Source of the DNA: Chara braunii
Taxonomy: Eukaryota; Streptophyta; Charophyceae; Charales; Characeae
Length of the DNA stretch: 37,109 nt
Assembly (NCBI GenBank): GCA_003427395.1
Contig: BFEA01000423.1
Location: 112,189 to 149,297, forward strand
Direction: 5' to 3'
Shown: in pieces, positions 20,501 through 30,604 of the stretch
Numbering within the stretch: position 1 is the stretch's first letter
Layout: every line of letters starts with the position of its first letter
Program-made: the position numbers and the translations under genes
The notes under the pieces: model-generated
Told to the model about the DNA's origin: nothing
Databases searched by the model: none
The model's input: only the letters and a program-made list of their open reading frames with translations

Positions 20501-20799
20501 CCAATAGACTAGACTGAGAGTAAGAAGGGCAGAGGGAAAATTATTTAGTCTCTCAAATTCAGAGATGGTGCAAGATTCGCGCGAGAGAGCCTTGAAGCCT
20601 TAATGCGCTTGAGGGCCCCGCAATGACGCCCAAAATGCATAGCAACTTGGTCAATTGAAGTCAGACTACTAAACAACCCCTTTGTTGAACCTCGAAGTCA
20701 CAACATTGACCCCCTTTTTCAACGAACCCAGTCACTCCGCATAACTTGTGGCTTGAAGTGTACTAAACTGGTGAATCTACAACCTCGTAGGTCCCCTCC

Positions 20800-21120
20800 G
20801 GCTACCTCATTCAGTAGGATGAGCAACGTGTCGGCCAACAGGTGAGTCTGCTTATTCGTTCCGCTTGTTTGTTGTTCTTTCGCCTGATAGAATGAGCAGC
20901 GTACCGATCAACAAGCGAGTTTTCAGTTCTCTTGGCTCGGTCCCTTGCACCCTCCAAACCGGCCAATAGGTAAGTCCCCAAGCCATGTGGCTGTCTCCCG
21001 CTACTTGCCTCCCGCAATCGCATACTGCGACCAATAGGATGGGCAATGCATTGGTTAATAGGCAAGTTTCTAACCCCACGGCTTGTCTCTCGCTACCTCG
21101 CCCAATACCGGGGTGAGTCT
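20800..21120. repeat. Diverged tandem repeat, ~80 bp period
   Basis: Units share 'ccaataggatgagcaacg', 'tcggtcaacaggtgagtct', 'cttgtttgtct' and 'cgctacctcgcc' with many substitutions. About three to four units. Confidence 0.6.
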
Positions 21121-22299
21121 TCTGCTGAACATCGGGCATGTACATCGCACATAGCCCACTTATAATTAAAACATGAAAAAAAACGTGCTCTCTAGCTGTT
21201 CACGCAGAGAGATAGAGGGGGACTACTTTCGTCAATACAATGAGCAAAATCGGGATGAATCTTCCGATAGAATCCGGGTAGGCTCATCCGCCCTTCCCAA
21301 CACTCTTGTTCTTCCTACAAACTCCCTGTCTCCTTACTTTGTTGGTGTCCTCCCGCTTTCCAAGCTCAGTGCTCTCGTTTCACACAGGCGCGCGTAATCG
21401 CTACCCTCTTTGTATTCATGGACTCCCCAACGACGACAACCGTGTGCGACTTAGGAGCGTAGGCCAACCAAACCACCCATAGGAGGAACAAGAATGTGAA
21501 CAAGGTCGTCTGTTTGAACATGGTCGATGTGATCTCCTTTCCATGATAGTTGCTAGCGCCCTCACCTCCCAGCATGCTAAGTAAGTAAGAGTGAATCCCC
21601 CGCTGGAACGTGGGAAGATACACCCCCCCCCCCTTATCGCTGCTCTCTCCGGCTTGCCCTCGCTCGTACATTACGCAACTCCACTTCTTGTCGGCTCCTA
21701 TTCCGCATGCTTAACTTCAATACTAACACCCCTATCACGCTCGCCCCCTTCTTGAACCCTGAAGGCGGACCATATACCGCTCGAATCCGTTCCAGATCAG
21801 GCAAGCTCCGACTTCCTTGCGATTCATTGACTCTCCCGCGAGGCTTTCACTGCTCGTAGCGGCCGTACCGCCCCACAAACTGAGACTCTAAGTCCGCCGA
21901 ATGCCTTGCAGCGCCTGAAAACCCCCGAAGTGAATCTCCACTCGTCCGTTTTCATCAAGAAACGGGCTCCTACCAAAGCCATTTTCCCGATTCCTCCACA
22001 CTTCATGTTCCCTTACTAACTCTAAATAGCCTTCACTAACTAAAACTCTAACCTCGCCAATCATTTCGTCCGGGTTAAAAAACCCAGATCCTCTCTTTCA
22101 CTCGCCCAATTTCACAAAGGAACGAGCAAGTATCTACCTCCACCCGCGCTCCGCATGCTTTCCGCCATCTTCAACATTGACTGTACCTGCCGCGAACCGC
22201 GTCCAGGTTCATTCTCTTTTTCTCTTCCTTCGTCGCCTACCGCCCCTTCTTCTCATAGCATGTCTCCCTCCTTCTTTGCCTTTCCTCTTTTTGCCTGGT
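21121..22299. other. Stretch without a recognisable gene
   Basis: Mixed-composition DNA. A 101-codon minus-strand frame at 21366-21671 contains a hydrophobic segment (FTFLFLLWVVWLAYA) but has no recognisable family and is not supported further. A C12 run lies at about 21624. Confidence 0.35.
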
Positions 22300-22622
22300 T
22301 CTAGTAGGAGCTAGACTGAGTGTTACCCCAAATACCTCGAAGACTAAGGGTTGATAAAGACAGCAGGGCGGTATTCATAAAAGTAAAAATTCGCTAATAA
22401 GTGCGTAACAACTCAACTGCCGAACCCACTTGGCCGGTCAGTGGCCGGTTACTAAAGCGCGCGGCCCATGCACGGTTGTGGTGGTGATTCGCGGCATTGT
22501 GACGGGTTGGAGGGCGCAAGGCTCACTGAGCAACCATCAGTGTAAGCCTCATGACGCGGGTTCCAGTGCAGCTCTTGGTGGTAGTAGCAAAGGACCGAAG
22601 TGGGGGCGGGTTCCCTGTGTTC
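22300..22622 (+). pseudogene. Nuclear LSU (26S) rRNA pseudogene fragment, plus strand
   Basis: Conserved 26S words appear in order: 'gttgataaagacagcagggcgg', 'aagtaaaaattcgctaa', 'gtgcgtaacaactcaactgc', 'aagcgcgcggcc', 'ggagggcgcaagg', 'gcagctcttggtggtagtag', and 'cggttccctgtg'-like sequence. In intact rRNA about 20-25 nt follow 'gtagtagcaaa' before 'ggccgaag'; those are missing here. Substitutions elsewhere are common. 'GTAACAACTCA' is the nuclear form, not the plastid 23S form. It is a dead fragment of the middle of the LSU. Confidence 0.75.
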
Positions 22623-22624
22623 AT

Positions 22625-22990
22625 CTGCTACAGTCTTGTAGCCTTCCTCCACTACGCCCTAGTAAGGCTCACCACCTTTGCGGATCCCAAGGGGCACGCT
22701 CAATCTTCAAAACTCTCACAGCAAGTTGTGGGCGACAGACTAGGCACCGGCAAATGGTCTCATCCACAGGTTTCTTCCGCCTCGTGGGCTAATTGCCCAC
22801 CGCCTCGCACGTTGAACCCCCCCTGGTTCGTGTTTCAAGCCAAGACGGATAAAAGGGTTTCGCCAGTTTTTCTGAACACACAGGAACCCAAACGGGCCCG
22901 CCCAAAAGATACACATGCTCAAGGTCCTTGACTGCAGTGACGACCACCCATGGGGGTTTACAACCGCTCCTCACTGCAATGCCTGTCACA
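22625..22990 (-). pseudogene. Nuclear LSU (26S) rRNA pseudogene fragment, minus strand
   Basis: Read on the minus strand: 'cactgcagtcaaggacc', 'cgtcttggcttgaaacacg', 'accaggggggttcaacgtgc', 'gggcaattagcccacgaggcg', 'ctgtgagagttttgaag', 'ttgggatccgcaaaggtgg', and 'ggaggaaggctacaag'. These correspond in order to the LSU stretch around CCCGTCTTGAAACACGG and GGGACCCGAAAGATGG. In rRNA this stretch lies upstream of the plus-strand fragment, so the two pieces are neighbours in the parent gene but sit tail to tail here. Confidence 0.75.
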
Positions 22991-23850
22991 ACATCCCACG
23001 TTGCACCCATATTTCAAGAAAACCGAAAAATAAAAATAATATTAACGAGGATAAATAAAACGTATAAGGAAAATTTATGTCAGAAAACGACGGACGAGGA
23101 ATAGGAACCGCGAGTACCACTCTGACTCTGCTGACGGCAAAACCAAGTGGGATAGCCTCGCTGGGCTCTCAACCCCTTGCCCCTTCACGCCGCTCCAATA
23201 CTCCTACGCCGTTGCCAACTAGCCTCGATCCTTGAATCTCCCGGGTAAAAGTTCAATACAATAACCAATCGTGCTAGGCCCAAGGATGAGTTCAATACTA
23301 ACTAAAATCTATATTGACGCTTACTGCGTGGCGCACAGGTCCACCTGAAACGCTTCAAAGCTACTCCTTGGTCTATCAACCTAGTCCACAGTCACCGACC
23401 TCCTGCACCTACCGCGCGGCTATCCCCTCGCATACTCATACCATTACTCAATGTCGAGTTGTCGCCAATGCCGGTCTCCGTACGAGCGCACATGCCACGG
23501 TCAAACGTACCAATAAAAAACGAAATCTTTTAATCTCATTTTAAATAAAAAACCAAAACTTTGGCTGACAACCACGCCGACTTTACAATCATCAACAAAA
23601 AGAGAGATCACGAGTACCTTAAATTTGTGCGCTCACTCACTCTCTATTTCTAGTCAGCCACTAAGCCAGCGTGATCAAAATACAGTCGCGACTTGCGCGG
23701 TGTACTCAGACTTTAAACCAAACTCATTTCCTACCACTTGCAAAAACATGGTGAATACTTTGTAAGGGTATTTGCACCGACACTGTCGTCCTAAATTCGG
23801 TTTTCTGACCTTATAAACGAGTTTCTATGGGGAACGGCGACCAGTACGTG
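22991..23850. other. Stretch without a recognisable gene
   Basis: No gene, RNA or repeat recognised. I could not match it to further rRNA sequence on either strand. Confidence 0.35.
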
Positions 23851-23852
23851 CA

Positions 23853-24080
23853 GGCAAGTTTAGTCCCTCAGTTTTAAAACGCAAACTTTCATGATTTTTC
23901 ATGCTCATTAAAGTTAATATAAAAATATAAAAAATTGAGATCGTGTGGATTATATTGTGATTTTTTTAATAAAATAAAATTAGACCGTGAAATGAATACC
24001 GTACCAATTTATCACATTTCCATTTTTGTCACTCTACCACGCGAGGACCACTGGAGAAAAATACCTTAACTCGGAGCTTG
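23853..24080 (+). repeat. Repeat R1, single unit, opposite orientation
   Basis: 'gtgcaggcaagtttagtccctcag' and the body to 'ccatttttgtcactctaccacg' match the reverse complement of 14960-15190. This copy therefore runs from the tRNA-like end on the plus strand. Confidence 0.6.
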
Positions 24081-24529
24081 CAACTGGGATTTTTAGAAAT
24101 GCTTGTACCTGACATAACCACACCTTCGGCGGTCGGTCGCCCTATCCGTTCGAAGACGTCGGTGGGCATCGCGGAACAGCAACCTGGTGGGCAGGATTTT
24201 TGCCGGGTAATTCCAAATAGCCGGAGAGTCTGTGGGATCAGACCCTCAGATGAAAGAGGGGTACCAGAAGGGGGTCAGAGCTCGGGAAACTTTTTTCCCT
24301 TCTCTCCAGACCCCCTGAGAGTAACGCCGAGCTGAGAAGGGTCGGTAATCACACCTGGTGCTGATGCCGCAGAGATGGCATCCGCTTCATGCTGTGACTG
24401 ATGCCGTGTCTCGGCTATCACAACTCCTAAGGCAGTTGGTCTCGTCGGATTGTGTCTTGGCGTGTGCGTTCCAGCGCGCACGTGCTTCTGCTTTCATTCC
24501 CCTTCCCTGCCCCTCCCCCAAGGCCCTGT
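24081..24529. other. Stretch without a recognisable gene
   Basis: GC-rich unique-looking DNA before a microsatellite-associated gap. The long frame through it is mostly the artefact of an N run. Confidence 0.3.
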
Positions 24530-24786
24530 GTGTGCGTGTGTCTGCGTACGGGTGTAGTTGCGTGTGTGTGTGTGTGNNNNCNNNTNTNNNNNNNNNNNNN
24601 NNNNNNNNNNNNNNNNNNNNNNNNNNNNNNNNNNNNNNNNNNNNNNNNNNNNNNNNNNNNNNNNNNNNNNNNNNNNNNNNNNNNNNNNNNNNNNNNNNNN
24701 NNNNNNNNNNNNNNNNNNNNNNNNNNNNNNNNNNNNNNNNNNNNNNNNNNNNNNNNNNNNNNNNNNNNNNNNNNNNNNNNNNNNNN
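24530..24786. other. Assembly gap next to a (TG)n microsatellite
   Basis: A TG tract ends in scattered N, then a continuous N run to 24786. Any gene crossing it cannot be read. Confidence 0.98.
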
Positions 24787-25182
24787 GTCTTGCTGAGTTT
24801 TCTCGGGGTTTTCTGGGGTCTGGGCAGGATCGGAGGGGGAGATGGTTTTGGTCCTTTTGGATGTATATTGGGAGTAAGGGGTGCTGTGGCGAAAGGAGAG
24901 GGTGGAAAGGATGTCAGATTTGATGATTTGCTTGATGAAGACGATGAGGAATTTACTGGGTTCGAGGACCCGATACATAAGCTGCGAACCTCTAGCGAAG
25001 CACTCGGCGACTCCACTGTCTCGTTGTCGTCGGTTTTTCCCTCCGCTTCGATGTCCACGTCGGCGAGCAAGGTCGCGGGAGATGTTTCTGTCGTCTTTGA
25101 GCATGATCTTGGCGGGAAAGGGCTAAAATTTGAGCCCTGCGGAGAATTCATGGCGCGCGGCAAACCTTCTGCCGATCCCCAG
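24787..25182 (+). CDS. Candidate exon of an acidic protein (partial)
   Basis: Open from the gap to a splice-donor-like 'ccccag|gttagc' at 25182/25183. The later part has protein-like, acidic then Ser-rich composition (FDDLLDEDDEEFTGFEDP, then SSVFPSASMSTSASK, then VVFEHDLGGKGLKFEP), unlike the simple-repeat frames around it. A possible acceptor 'tgggcag|gatcgg' lies near 24826, so the exon may start there. No domain is recognised. The C/T-rich DNA after it would be intronic. This is the most plausible piece of a host gene in the window, but it is weak. Confidence 0.35.
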
Positions 25183-25700
25183 GTTAGCCATTGCCCTCAC
25201 CGCATGAACCTTTGGCCTTTCGCGTCCTTTCCTTCCCCGTACTTCCCCTTGTCCTCCCCCGTCCCTCCCCCATTTTTCCTCCGCAGTTATTCTCCCTTCC
25301 CTTCCCGTTTACTCCCCTGTCCCTCCCCTATCCCTCCCCCNTTTCTCCCCCNCCCNTCGGCCCCTNCCCNCCCNCNTTCCCCCCCCCCGCTCCTTCCTCG
25401 TTCTTCCCCCGTTCCTCTCCCGTTCCTCCCCTTTTCCTCCCCCGTCCCCCTCCCTTTCTCGTCCTCCGTACTCCCCTTTTGCTCCCCCGTTCCTCCCCTG
25501 TTCCTCCCCCATCTCTCCGCCGTCTCTTCTCCTCTCTTCCGTCCTCGTTCCTCCCCCCCCCGTCCCTCCCCCGTCCCTCCGCCGTTCCTTCCCCTTTCCC
25601 TCCCCTTCGCTCCCCCCCGTTCGTCTCTCTTTCCTCCCTCGTACCAACCCCCTTCCCTCCTCCGTTTGTCCCGCTGTCATTCTCTCTTTTCGGACGGTTT
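25183..25700. repeat. Pyrimidine-rich minisatellite (CCTCCCC units) with N
   Basis: Degenerate 'ttcctcccccgt' units fill the region, with scattered N at about 25341-25376. All plus frames give Pro/Ser/Leu-rich strings and all minus frames Gly/Arg/Glu-rich strings, the expected signature of strand asymmetry rather than coding. Confidence 0.85.
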
Positions 25701-26229
25701 GGGACACGACCAGGACCTCCGTGGATCGAGCAAGAGACCCCACCCCCCACCCCCCACCCCCCGTCCAGCGCGCTGGGCTGCACCCGTGATGGCTTTGGCC
25801 CCCGCTGCATTTCTTTTTTTGTTTTTTTTTTAATCTTTTTTTTTATATCTATATTTTTTATATCCCGCTGCATTTCTCACCAAATGTGTGAGGGCCTCTC
25901 CACACGGCACAGGAAACGAAAACGAAACGAGTACATCTGCCCACGAATGGTGGAGAAATAGTAAATACACTCGTTACTAGGTAGTAGTTATGGGCTTGCA
26001 ACGGATGAACTTGTTCGTCCATCTTCTGCGGGAACATGCACTCGTTTGGTTTTTCGATTCGTTTGCCGTGCGGCGACTCCCTAACGTTTGAAACGGCGAG
26101 TCTATCTTCCGCTAGAAGCGGACAGGTTCCCCGCGCCATGTCGTTTGTCCTTTCTTTCATGTTTTTTTTTTTTGTTTTTTTTGTTTTCTTTCATGTTTTT
26201 GCCTTCGCTCTTTTTAAAAGGGAGACGGC
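25701..26229. other. Stretch without a recognisable gene
   Basis: Contains several T runs and a (CCCCCCA)n tract near 25739-25760. No coding evidence. Confidence 0.35.
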
Positions 26230-26362
26230 CTCGAGATACCAGCCTTGAGATGACCGGCCTCATGTGAATCAGAGACTGATCTGATCCCAATCGGATTCGA
26301 ACTTGGGTCTGTATTTTTTGTATTAACAGTTTATGGATGGGTGCACCAACTCAGCTACCTTC
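26230..26362 (-). repeat. tRNA-derived SINE-like repeat, minus strand
   Basis: On the minus strand: 'ggtagctgagttggtgca' (A box, 26346-26357 region), then 'aaactgttaatac', then 'aagttcgaatcc' (B box, 26293-26303), followed by a body with 'gatcagtctctgattcacatgaggccggtcatctc'-type words shared with 36665-36830. A- and B-box spacing suits RNA polymerase III. Its 5' side runs directly into the foldback at 26366. Confidence 0.6.
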
Positions 26363-26365
26363 TTT

Positions 26366-26455
26366 CCCCCAATACAACGTACGGTCATTATAGCTGTATC
26401 TAGACTGAAAGATGCCTCAAATACAGCTTTAATGACCGTACGTTGTATTCGGGGG
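26366..26455. repeat. Foldback element, family F, copy 2 (90 bp hairpin)
   Basis: Left arm 26366-26399 and right arm 26420-26455 pair with one bulged base and one mismatch. The arm starts CCCCC(G)AATACAACGTACGG. The loop is 20 nt. It is the most perfect hairpin in the window and would be very stable as RNA. Confidence 0.85.
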
Positions 26456-27344
26456 ACCATACTCTCATCTTTTTCCCTGTGGCCGTGGCGGCATTTGCTC
26501 TTGACGTCTCATTTTTTTTTTTGTTTTTTTTTTGGGTGACCTACGTCTTGCCCGGCGGCGCACCCGCGACCAGAAGACGATAATGATTTAAAAAAAAAAT
26601 ATATTAAAAATGATAACGGAGAGCACTAACGGACAGCAGCATGAAGTTAAGCGACAACGACCCCTGTCCGTTATCTGATGAGACGTCGACTGAAGATGGA
26701 AGGAAAAGCATCTGGCATCATTCCCCTTACACACTCATTAATGACGAAGCTTGTGCTCATTATGACCCTCGTTCATTAATGAGACAGAGGGATGGTCCTC
26801 ATCAATCAATTAAGGACGTGGTAGATGCTCCTCATCAATGTGTAGCAGATTGGGGTGCTGGTCATTAATTCAGCAATTAATCAGGATCTTATCTTATGGC
26901 GCTCTGGTTAATTAGAAGCTTTTTTATTACTGTAGTTTCTTACGTCCTTTTTTTCTTTTTTCAGTCCAAAAATAGAGGAAAACCGTCAGGCTCGTTGGCC
27001 GAAGACCACACAGAACTCTAAAACCACCATTTCGTTAAAAAAAAAAACGGACATTTTAAACGAGATTGAAACCTACTTACGTATTTGGGCCCATGTTTTT
27101 TTGTTTTTTTTGTTTTTTTGTTTTGTTTTGGAAAGCTCCCATATATGTTTTACTGTTTTAGCTCCGGAGGGTCCCATCTGGACCTACCCGTTGAAGTCCA
27201 CATACATCCAAGGGGTTCCGGAGTTTTCAGAATGGGACTTTTTTTTTTTTTTTTTTTTTTCCATCTAAGAAACAAACAAGTAGAGGTTTCAAAAAATTTC
27301 GCTCAAAAAATATATGGCTGTTCTAAGACGATCCAACCAACTGG
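26456..27344. other. Stretch without a recognisable gene
   Basis: A 75-codon open frame at 26641-26868 contains repeated 'cattaatg' and 'cctcatcaat' words and no recognisable family. I do not call it. T runs occur at 26510-26534 and 27240-27261. At 27318-27350 the minus strand shows an A-box-like 'ggtagcccagttggttgg'. Confidence 0.35.
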
Positions 27345-27460
27345 GCTACCGTCTTCCCCCGAACATAACAACGCACCCTGAAATTTAACGTATGCAAGCT
27401 ATATTTCCGGACCGGTACAGCCAAGATGAGGGTGCGTTGTGTTCGGGGGAAGACGGTAGC
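27345..27460. repeat. Foldback element, family F, copy 3
   Basis: Arms 27345-27379 and 27429-27460 are reverse complements with a 3 nt length difference (GCTACCGTCTTCCCCCGAAC at the left, GGGGAAGACGGTAGC at the right). The tRNA-like A boxes outside both arms point outwards: minus strand to the left, plus strand to the right. Confidence 0.8.
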
Positions 27461-27590
27461 TCTGTTGGTATATACCAGTGAACTGTTGAAATACGGACCT
27501 GTGGGGTCCCTATGGGGGTCCCTATGGGAGTCCCTATGGGGGTCCCTAAGGTTTCAATCTCGCATAGTCTAGAATACAGGTAGTTAGAAT
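27455..27590 (+). repeat. tRNA-derived SINE-like head with 12 bp repeats inside
   Basis: A-box-like 'tagctctgttgg' (27457-27468), 'gaactgttgaaatacggacct' and B-box-like 'ggtttcaatctc' (27550-27561). Between them a 12 bp unit 'ggggtccctat(g)' occurs four times (27501-27549), filling the anticodon/variable region. Two more units occur near 27630-27650. Confidence 0.5.
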
Positions 27591-27871
27591 CTGGATAGGC
27601 TGTACAGCCAGGTCTCTCTTCAGTTTTGGGGTCCCTATGGGGGTCCTGTAAAAAGCGAAACAGTTGGGTGTGGGTAAGGCTCCCAGAAGGTTTTGGTTTA
27701 TCCGGGTAGAGACTGTGAGAACCCCGGCCTCCGTGAATTTTTCTTTTTACTTCCGAGCTACCAGTATCAGACCAAAGGGAATTAAAAAAAATAAAAAAAT
27801 AAAAAATAAGATAAAATTGAATTTGAACTCCGCTGGAAGTAGACGAGTAAAGGACTGCAATTTGGAATTGC

Positions 27872-27988
27872 CTACCTTCTTCCCCCGAATACAACGTACG
27901 GGCATTATAGCTGTATTTGGGGTGTCTTTCAGTCTAGGTACAGGTATAATATGACTATATACGGTGTATTCGGAGGAAAGAAGGGTAG
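27872..27988. repeat. Foldback element, family F, copy 4
   Basis: Left end CTACCTTCTTCCCCCGAATA, right end ATTCGGAGGAAAGAAGGGTAG, diverged in the inner arms. To its left, the minus strand has a B-box-like 'ggagttcaaattc' near 27827. Confidence 0.75.
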
Positions 27989-28086
27989 GGCCGGTCAGGT
28001 CAAATGATGAAATCTCTGCCATGGGCGTAGCCTTTGTTTTTGAGAAGTTTTGAGAGAAAAAAGATAAGACGATCTAGCAGTGACAC

Positions 28087-28190
28087 CTATACCCTTCTCC
28101 CCCCGAATACAACGTATATGGTCATTATACCCTTCTTTGCCGCCAATCGAACGTGAATGTGTGAAGCAGTGAGACTACCTGCGCCAGCTT
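28087..28190 (-). repeat. Family F arm with tRNA-like sequence
   Basis: 28087-28128 matches one foldback arm ('cccccgaatacaacgta' then 'ggtcattata'). The adjacent minus-strand segment has an A-box-like 'ctggcgcaggtag' and B-box-like 'cgttcgattgg' about 30 bp later. The opposite arm is missing. Confidence 0.4.
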
Positions 28191-28958
28191 GGTCCGACAG
28201 CTTGGCAGCTCTTTTTTTTTGTGTTTGTGTTTGTGTTTGTGGCAGCTCTTTCTAATAAACGAGAATGTAGATTAAACGTCTAAAAAAAAAAAAAAAAAGA
28301 TTAAACACATCTCTCCAGGGAAAGCTTCTCGACCTGGTGGCCGTCCCATAACAAGAAGAGATTTGTGGATATGCCACTGATTGTCTTTATTATTTATTAT
28401 AAAGTGGTTTATTATTTAGTATAAACTGTGATTAGGGCAATTTCAAGGTCAGGTTGAGATGTAGTGCACTATGGTCGTCGTCCCGTAACTGGTGAAGAGG
28501 GGCAGGCGAGAGGGAGGGAGCCAACGCCTGCCGCCATTCGAAAGCGCTACCGCTGGTCTAGAAGACGAAGGGCATGCTAACACTGCTACTACTACTAGTA
28601 AGGACTTTCGTAGATGCATATGACCGAGTTTCCGACGCGGCGTCGATGCACCTGACCGCAATTACGTCCAGAGAGAAGTGGAAAAAAAGTCGTAGTGCGA
28701 GTATATCCCCTATAAGAGTATAAATGATGCTAATATGGCCCTCTCTCACCTGACTCTCCAGATGTGTTTCGTTTGTCGGCGAATATATTTTCAGCCAGAG
28801 AGAGGAGAGATGTACCCGCCATTTTTTTTTACCCGCCATTTTTTTTTTTGTGGTTTGTCTTTTTCGCATTTGGCCACCCGGGGCGTGATGAGGCCCTATG
28901 TTTATTTTTTAACCCTAACCCCTATAAGCTAATTCGATGGGGGCGACGTTGCATTCAA

Positions 28959-28959
<1 letters not shown>
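28191..28959. other. Stretch without a gene; relative of the 35.6 kb repeat
   Basis: 28640-28722 ('ctgaccgcaattacgtccagag', 'aaaaagtcgtagtgcgagtata') resembles 35618-35687 and its tandem copy. (GTTT) and A runs occur near 28215 and 28281. 'tacccgccat' plus T run is duplicated at 28813-28851. Confidence 0.45.

Positions 28960-29001
<42 letters not shown>
28959..29001. repeat. (CT)n microsatellite
   Basis: CT tract with one TTT interruption. Confidence 0.95.
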
Positions 29002-29002
<1 letters not shown>

Positions 29003-29379
29003 GATATCTTTGCGTGGTGGAAAAGAGTCGGAGAAGGTTAGAATTGAGTAGATGTGTTGTGAAAAAAAAAAAGAGAAAAAAAAAGGTAGATGTGTGGCAG
29101 CGAGTCGATGACTGGTGATAACTGCATTCAACTTCGGTGAAGTTTTCCTTATGGCGCTAGTCATAGGGTGGCCGCTGCTGCTGCTGCTGCTACGATGTGT
29201 GAACATTCCTGCAGGGAACAGAGTGAAGATTTTTTTTTTTTTTTTTTTTTTCTTTTCTTTTCTTTTCTGGACGTATGCAATGATTAGGATGATGAAAAGG
29301 CTCTTAATTCTGACCCCTCTTGTTTGAGGGGATTATCCTCCGTGAGTGCAAAATGCAACAGGTAAAAAAATAAATAAAA

Positions 29380-30090
29380 ATTCGTGGCATAAGTGAAGAT
29401 CGGAATTATCATAATAAAGTGAAAATGAAACTTGGAATTATGTTATTATAATACTAACGTGAAAGTGAAGATCGGAATTAACAAAGTGGAGGTTGAAATT
29501 AATGACAGAGTGAAGATCGGAATTTATGACGTGAAGATTGGATTTTTAGTAAAGGAAAGGTCGGAATTAATAAATAAGTGAAGATCCGAATTTATAAAAC
29601 GAAGTGCGAAATTAATAAAGGTCGGAATGAATAAATAAGTGAAGATCGGAATTTATAAAACGAAGTGCGGAATTAGTAAAGTTCGAAATGAATAATTAAG
29701 TGAAGATCGGAATTTATAGAAAGGGAAAAGCGGAGATCGGAATTAACAAATGTAAGGTTGGAATTAAAAAAAACACTTAAAAAATGTGGAGATCGGAATG
29801 AAGTGAAGGTCGGAATTAATAAAAAAATTGAAGATCGGAATTTATAGAGTGAAATAGGGTTAATAGAACGAATAAAGTCAAGGTCGGAATTAATTTAAAA
29901 AATGAAGATCGGAATTTATAGAGTGAAGATCGGGATTAATAGAACGAATAAAGTGAATATATCGGAATGCATAACGTGAAAGTGAAGGTCGAAATTTGTG
30001 TATATCGGAGATTGGAATTTTATAAATAATAACGAGGAGGGGACTGGAATCTATTAAGAAAAAAACGAAGTTTTTTGCAAAGTGGACATC
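29380..30090. repeat. Decayed tandem array, 'gtgaagatcggaatt' motif
   Basis: The word 'agatcggaatt' or a one-base variant recurs more than fifteen times, separated by 20-60 bp of AT-rich spacer ('aataaataa', 'tataaaacgaagtg'). Units near 29575-29720 are the best kept. No coding frame. Confidence 0.75.
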
Positions 30091-30192
30091 GGAAAATTTC
30101 CTTATATATCGTCACAAAGATATCAGAGTGCAGAAGGGAAAAAAGTTAAAAAAACAAAGAAAATCAATTCATTTTTTATCTTCTTACTTACA

Positions 30193-30350
30193 ACTCCCCC
30201 TGTTCAAAACCTCTTGCGTACCAGGCCGCCCACGTTGATGTAAAAAAAAAAAAAAAAAAAGGTTGAGCGGCAGCTGCCCCCACCCCCGTGTGTCATATTG
30301 ACCCACTTGCACACAGCCAAAAGGCAAAGAGGCAAAGAAAAGAGGAAGGG
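30193..30350 (+). repeat. Left inverted repeat of the 2.1 kb unit
   Basis: Pairs with 32172-32318. It has a 19-20 A run (30242-30260) that the right copy lacks, so that tract grew or was inserted later. Confidence 0.75.
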
Positions 30351-30604
30351 AACAGCCAAATATAAGAAAACAGGGGGAAACAAACATAAACAAATCCTAG
30401 ATGACAAGTCCCACACGCAAGCACCGCCCCCTCCGTCACAGGCCAAACAACGGGACAAGACCAACCAGGATACCAATCAATCAACACCCTTGCCTGCAAA
30501 CAAGCGATCCCAGATAACAAGCCTTTCGTACTCACCAGCGACTCTGCGTCAACTCCAAGGATCCTTTGCGATTGTTATTTGTTGCAAAAACTGGTATCGC
30601 TTTA

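Noticed and set aside
23040-23540. Further rRNA sequence extending the LSU fragments
   Set aside because: I could not match conserved rRNA words on either strand.
25309-25873. Pro-rich (plus) and Gly/Arg-rich (minus) open frames
   Set aside because: Simple pyrimidine repeat with ambiguous bases.
26675-26705. CTGATGAGACGTCGACTGAAG as a hammerhead
   Set aside because: It has GAAG not GAAA, with no stem III and no cleavage site in the right place.
26641-26868. 75-codon open frame as a gene
   Set aside because: It consists largely of repeated 'cattaatg' and 'cctcatcaa' words, with no family similarity or splice context.
28908-28923. 'aaccctaacccct' as an interstitial telomere
   Set aside because: Only about two units.
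29380-30090. 'agatcggaa' as sequencing-adapter contamination
   Set aside because: The word is part of a longer diverged natural repeat and is not followed by the rest of the adapter.
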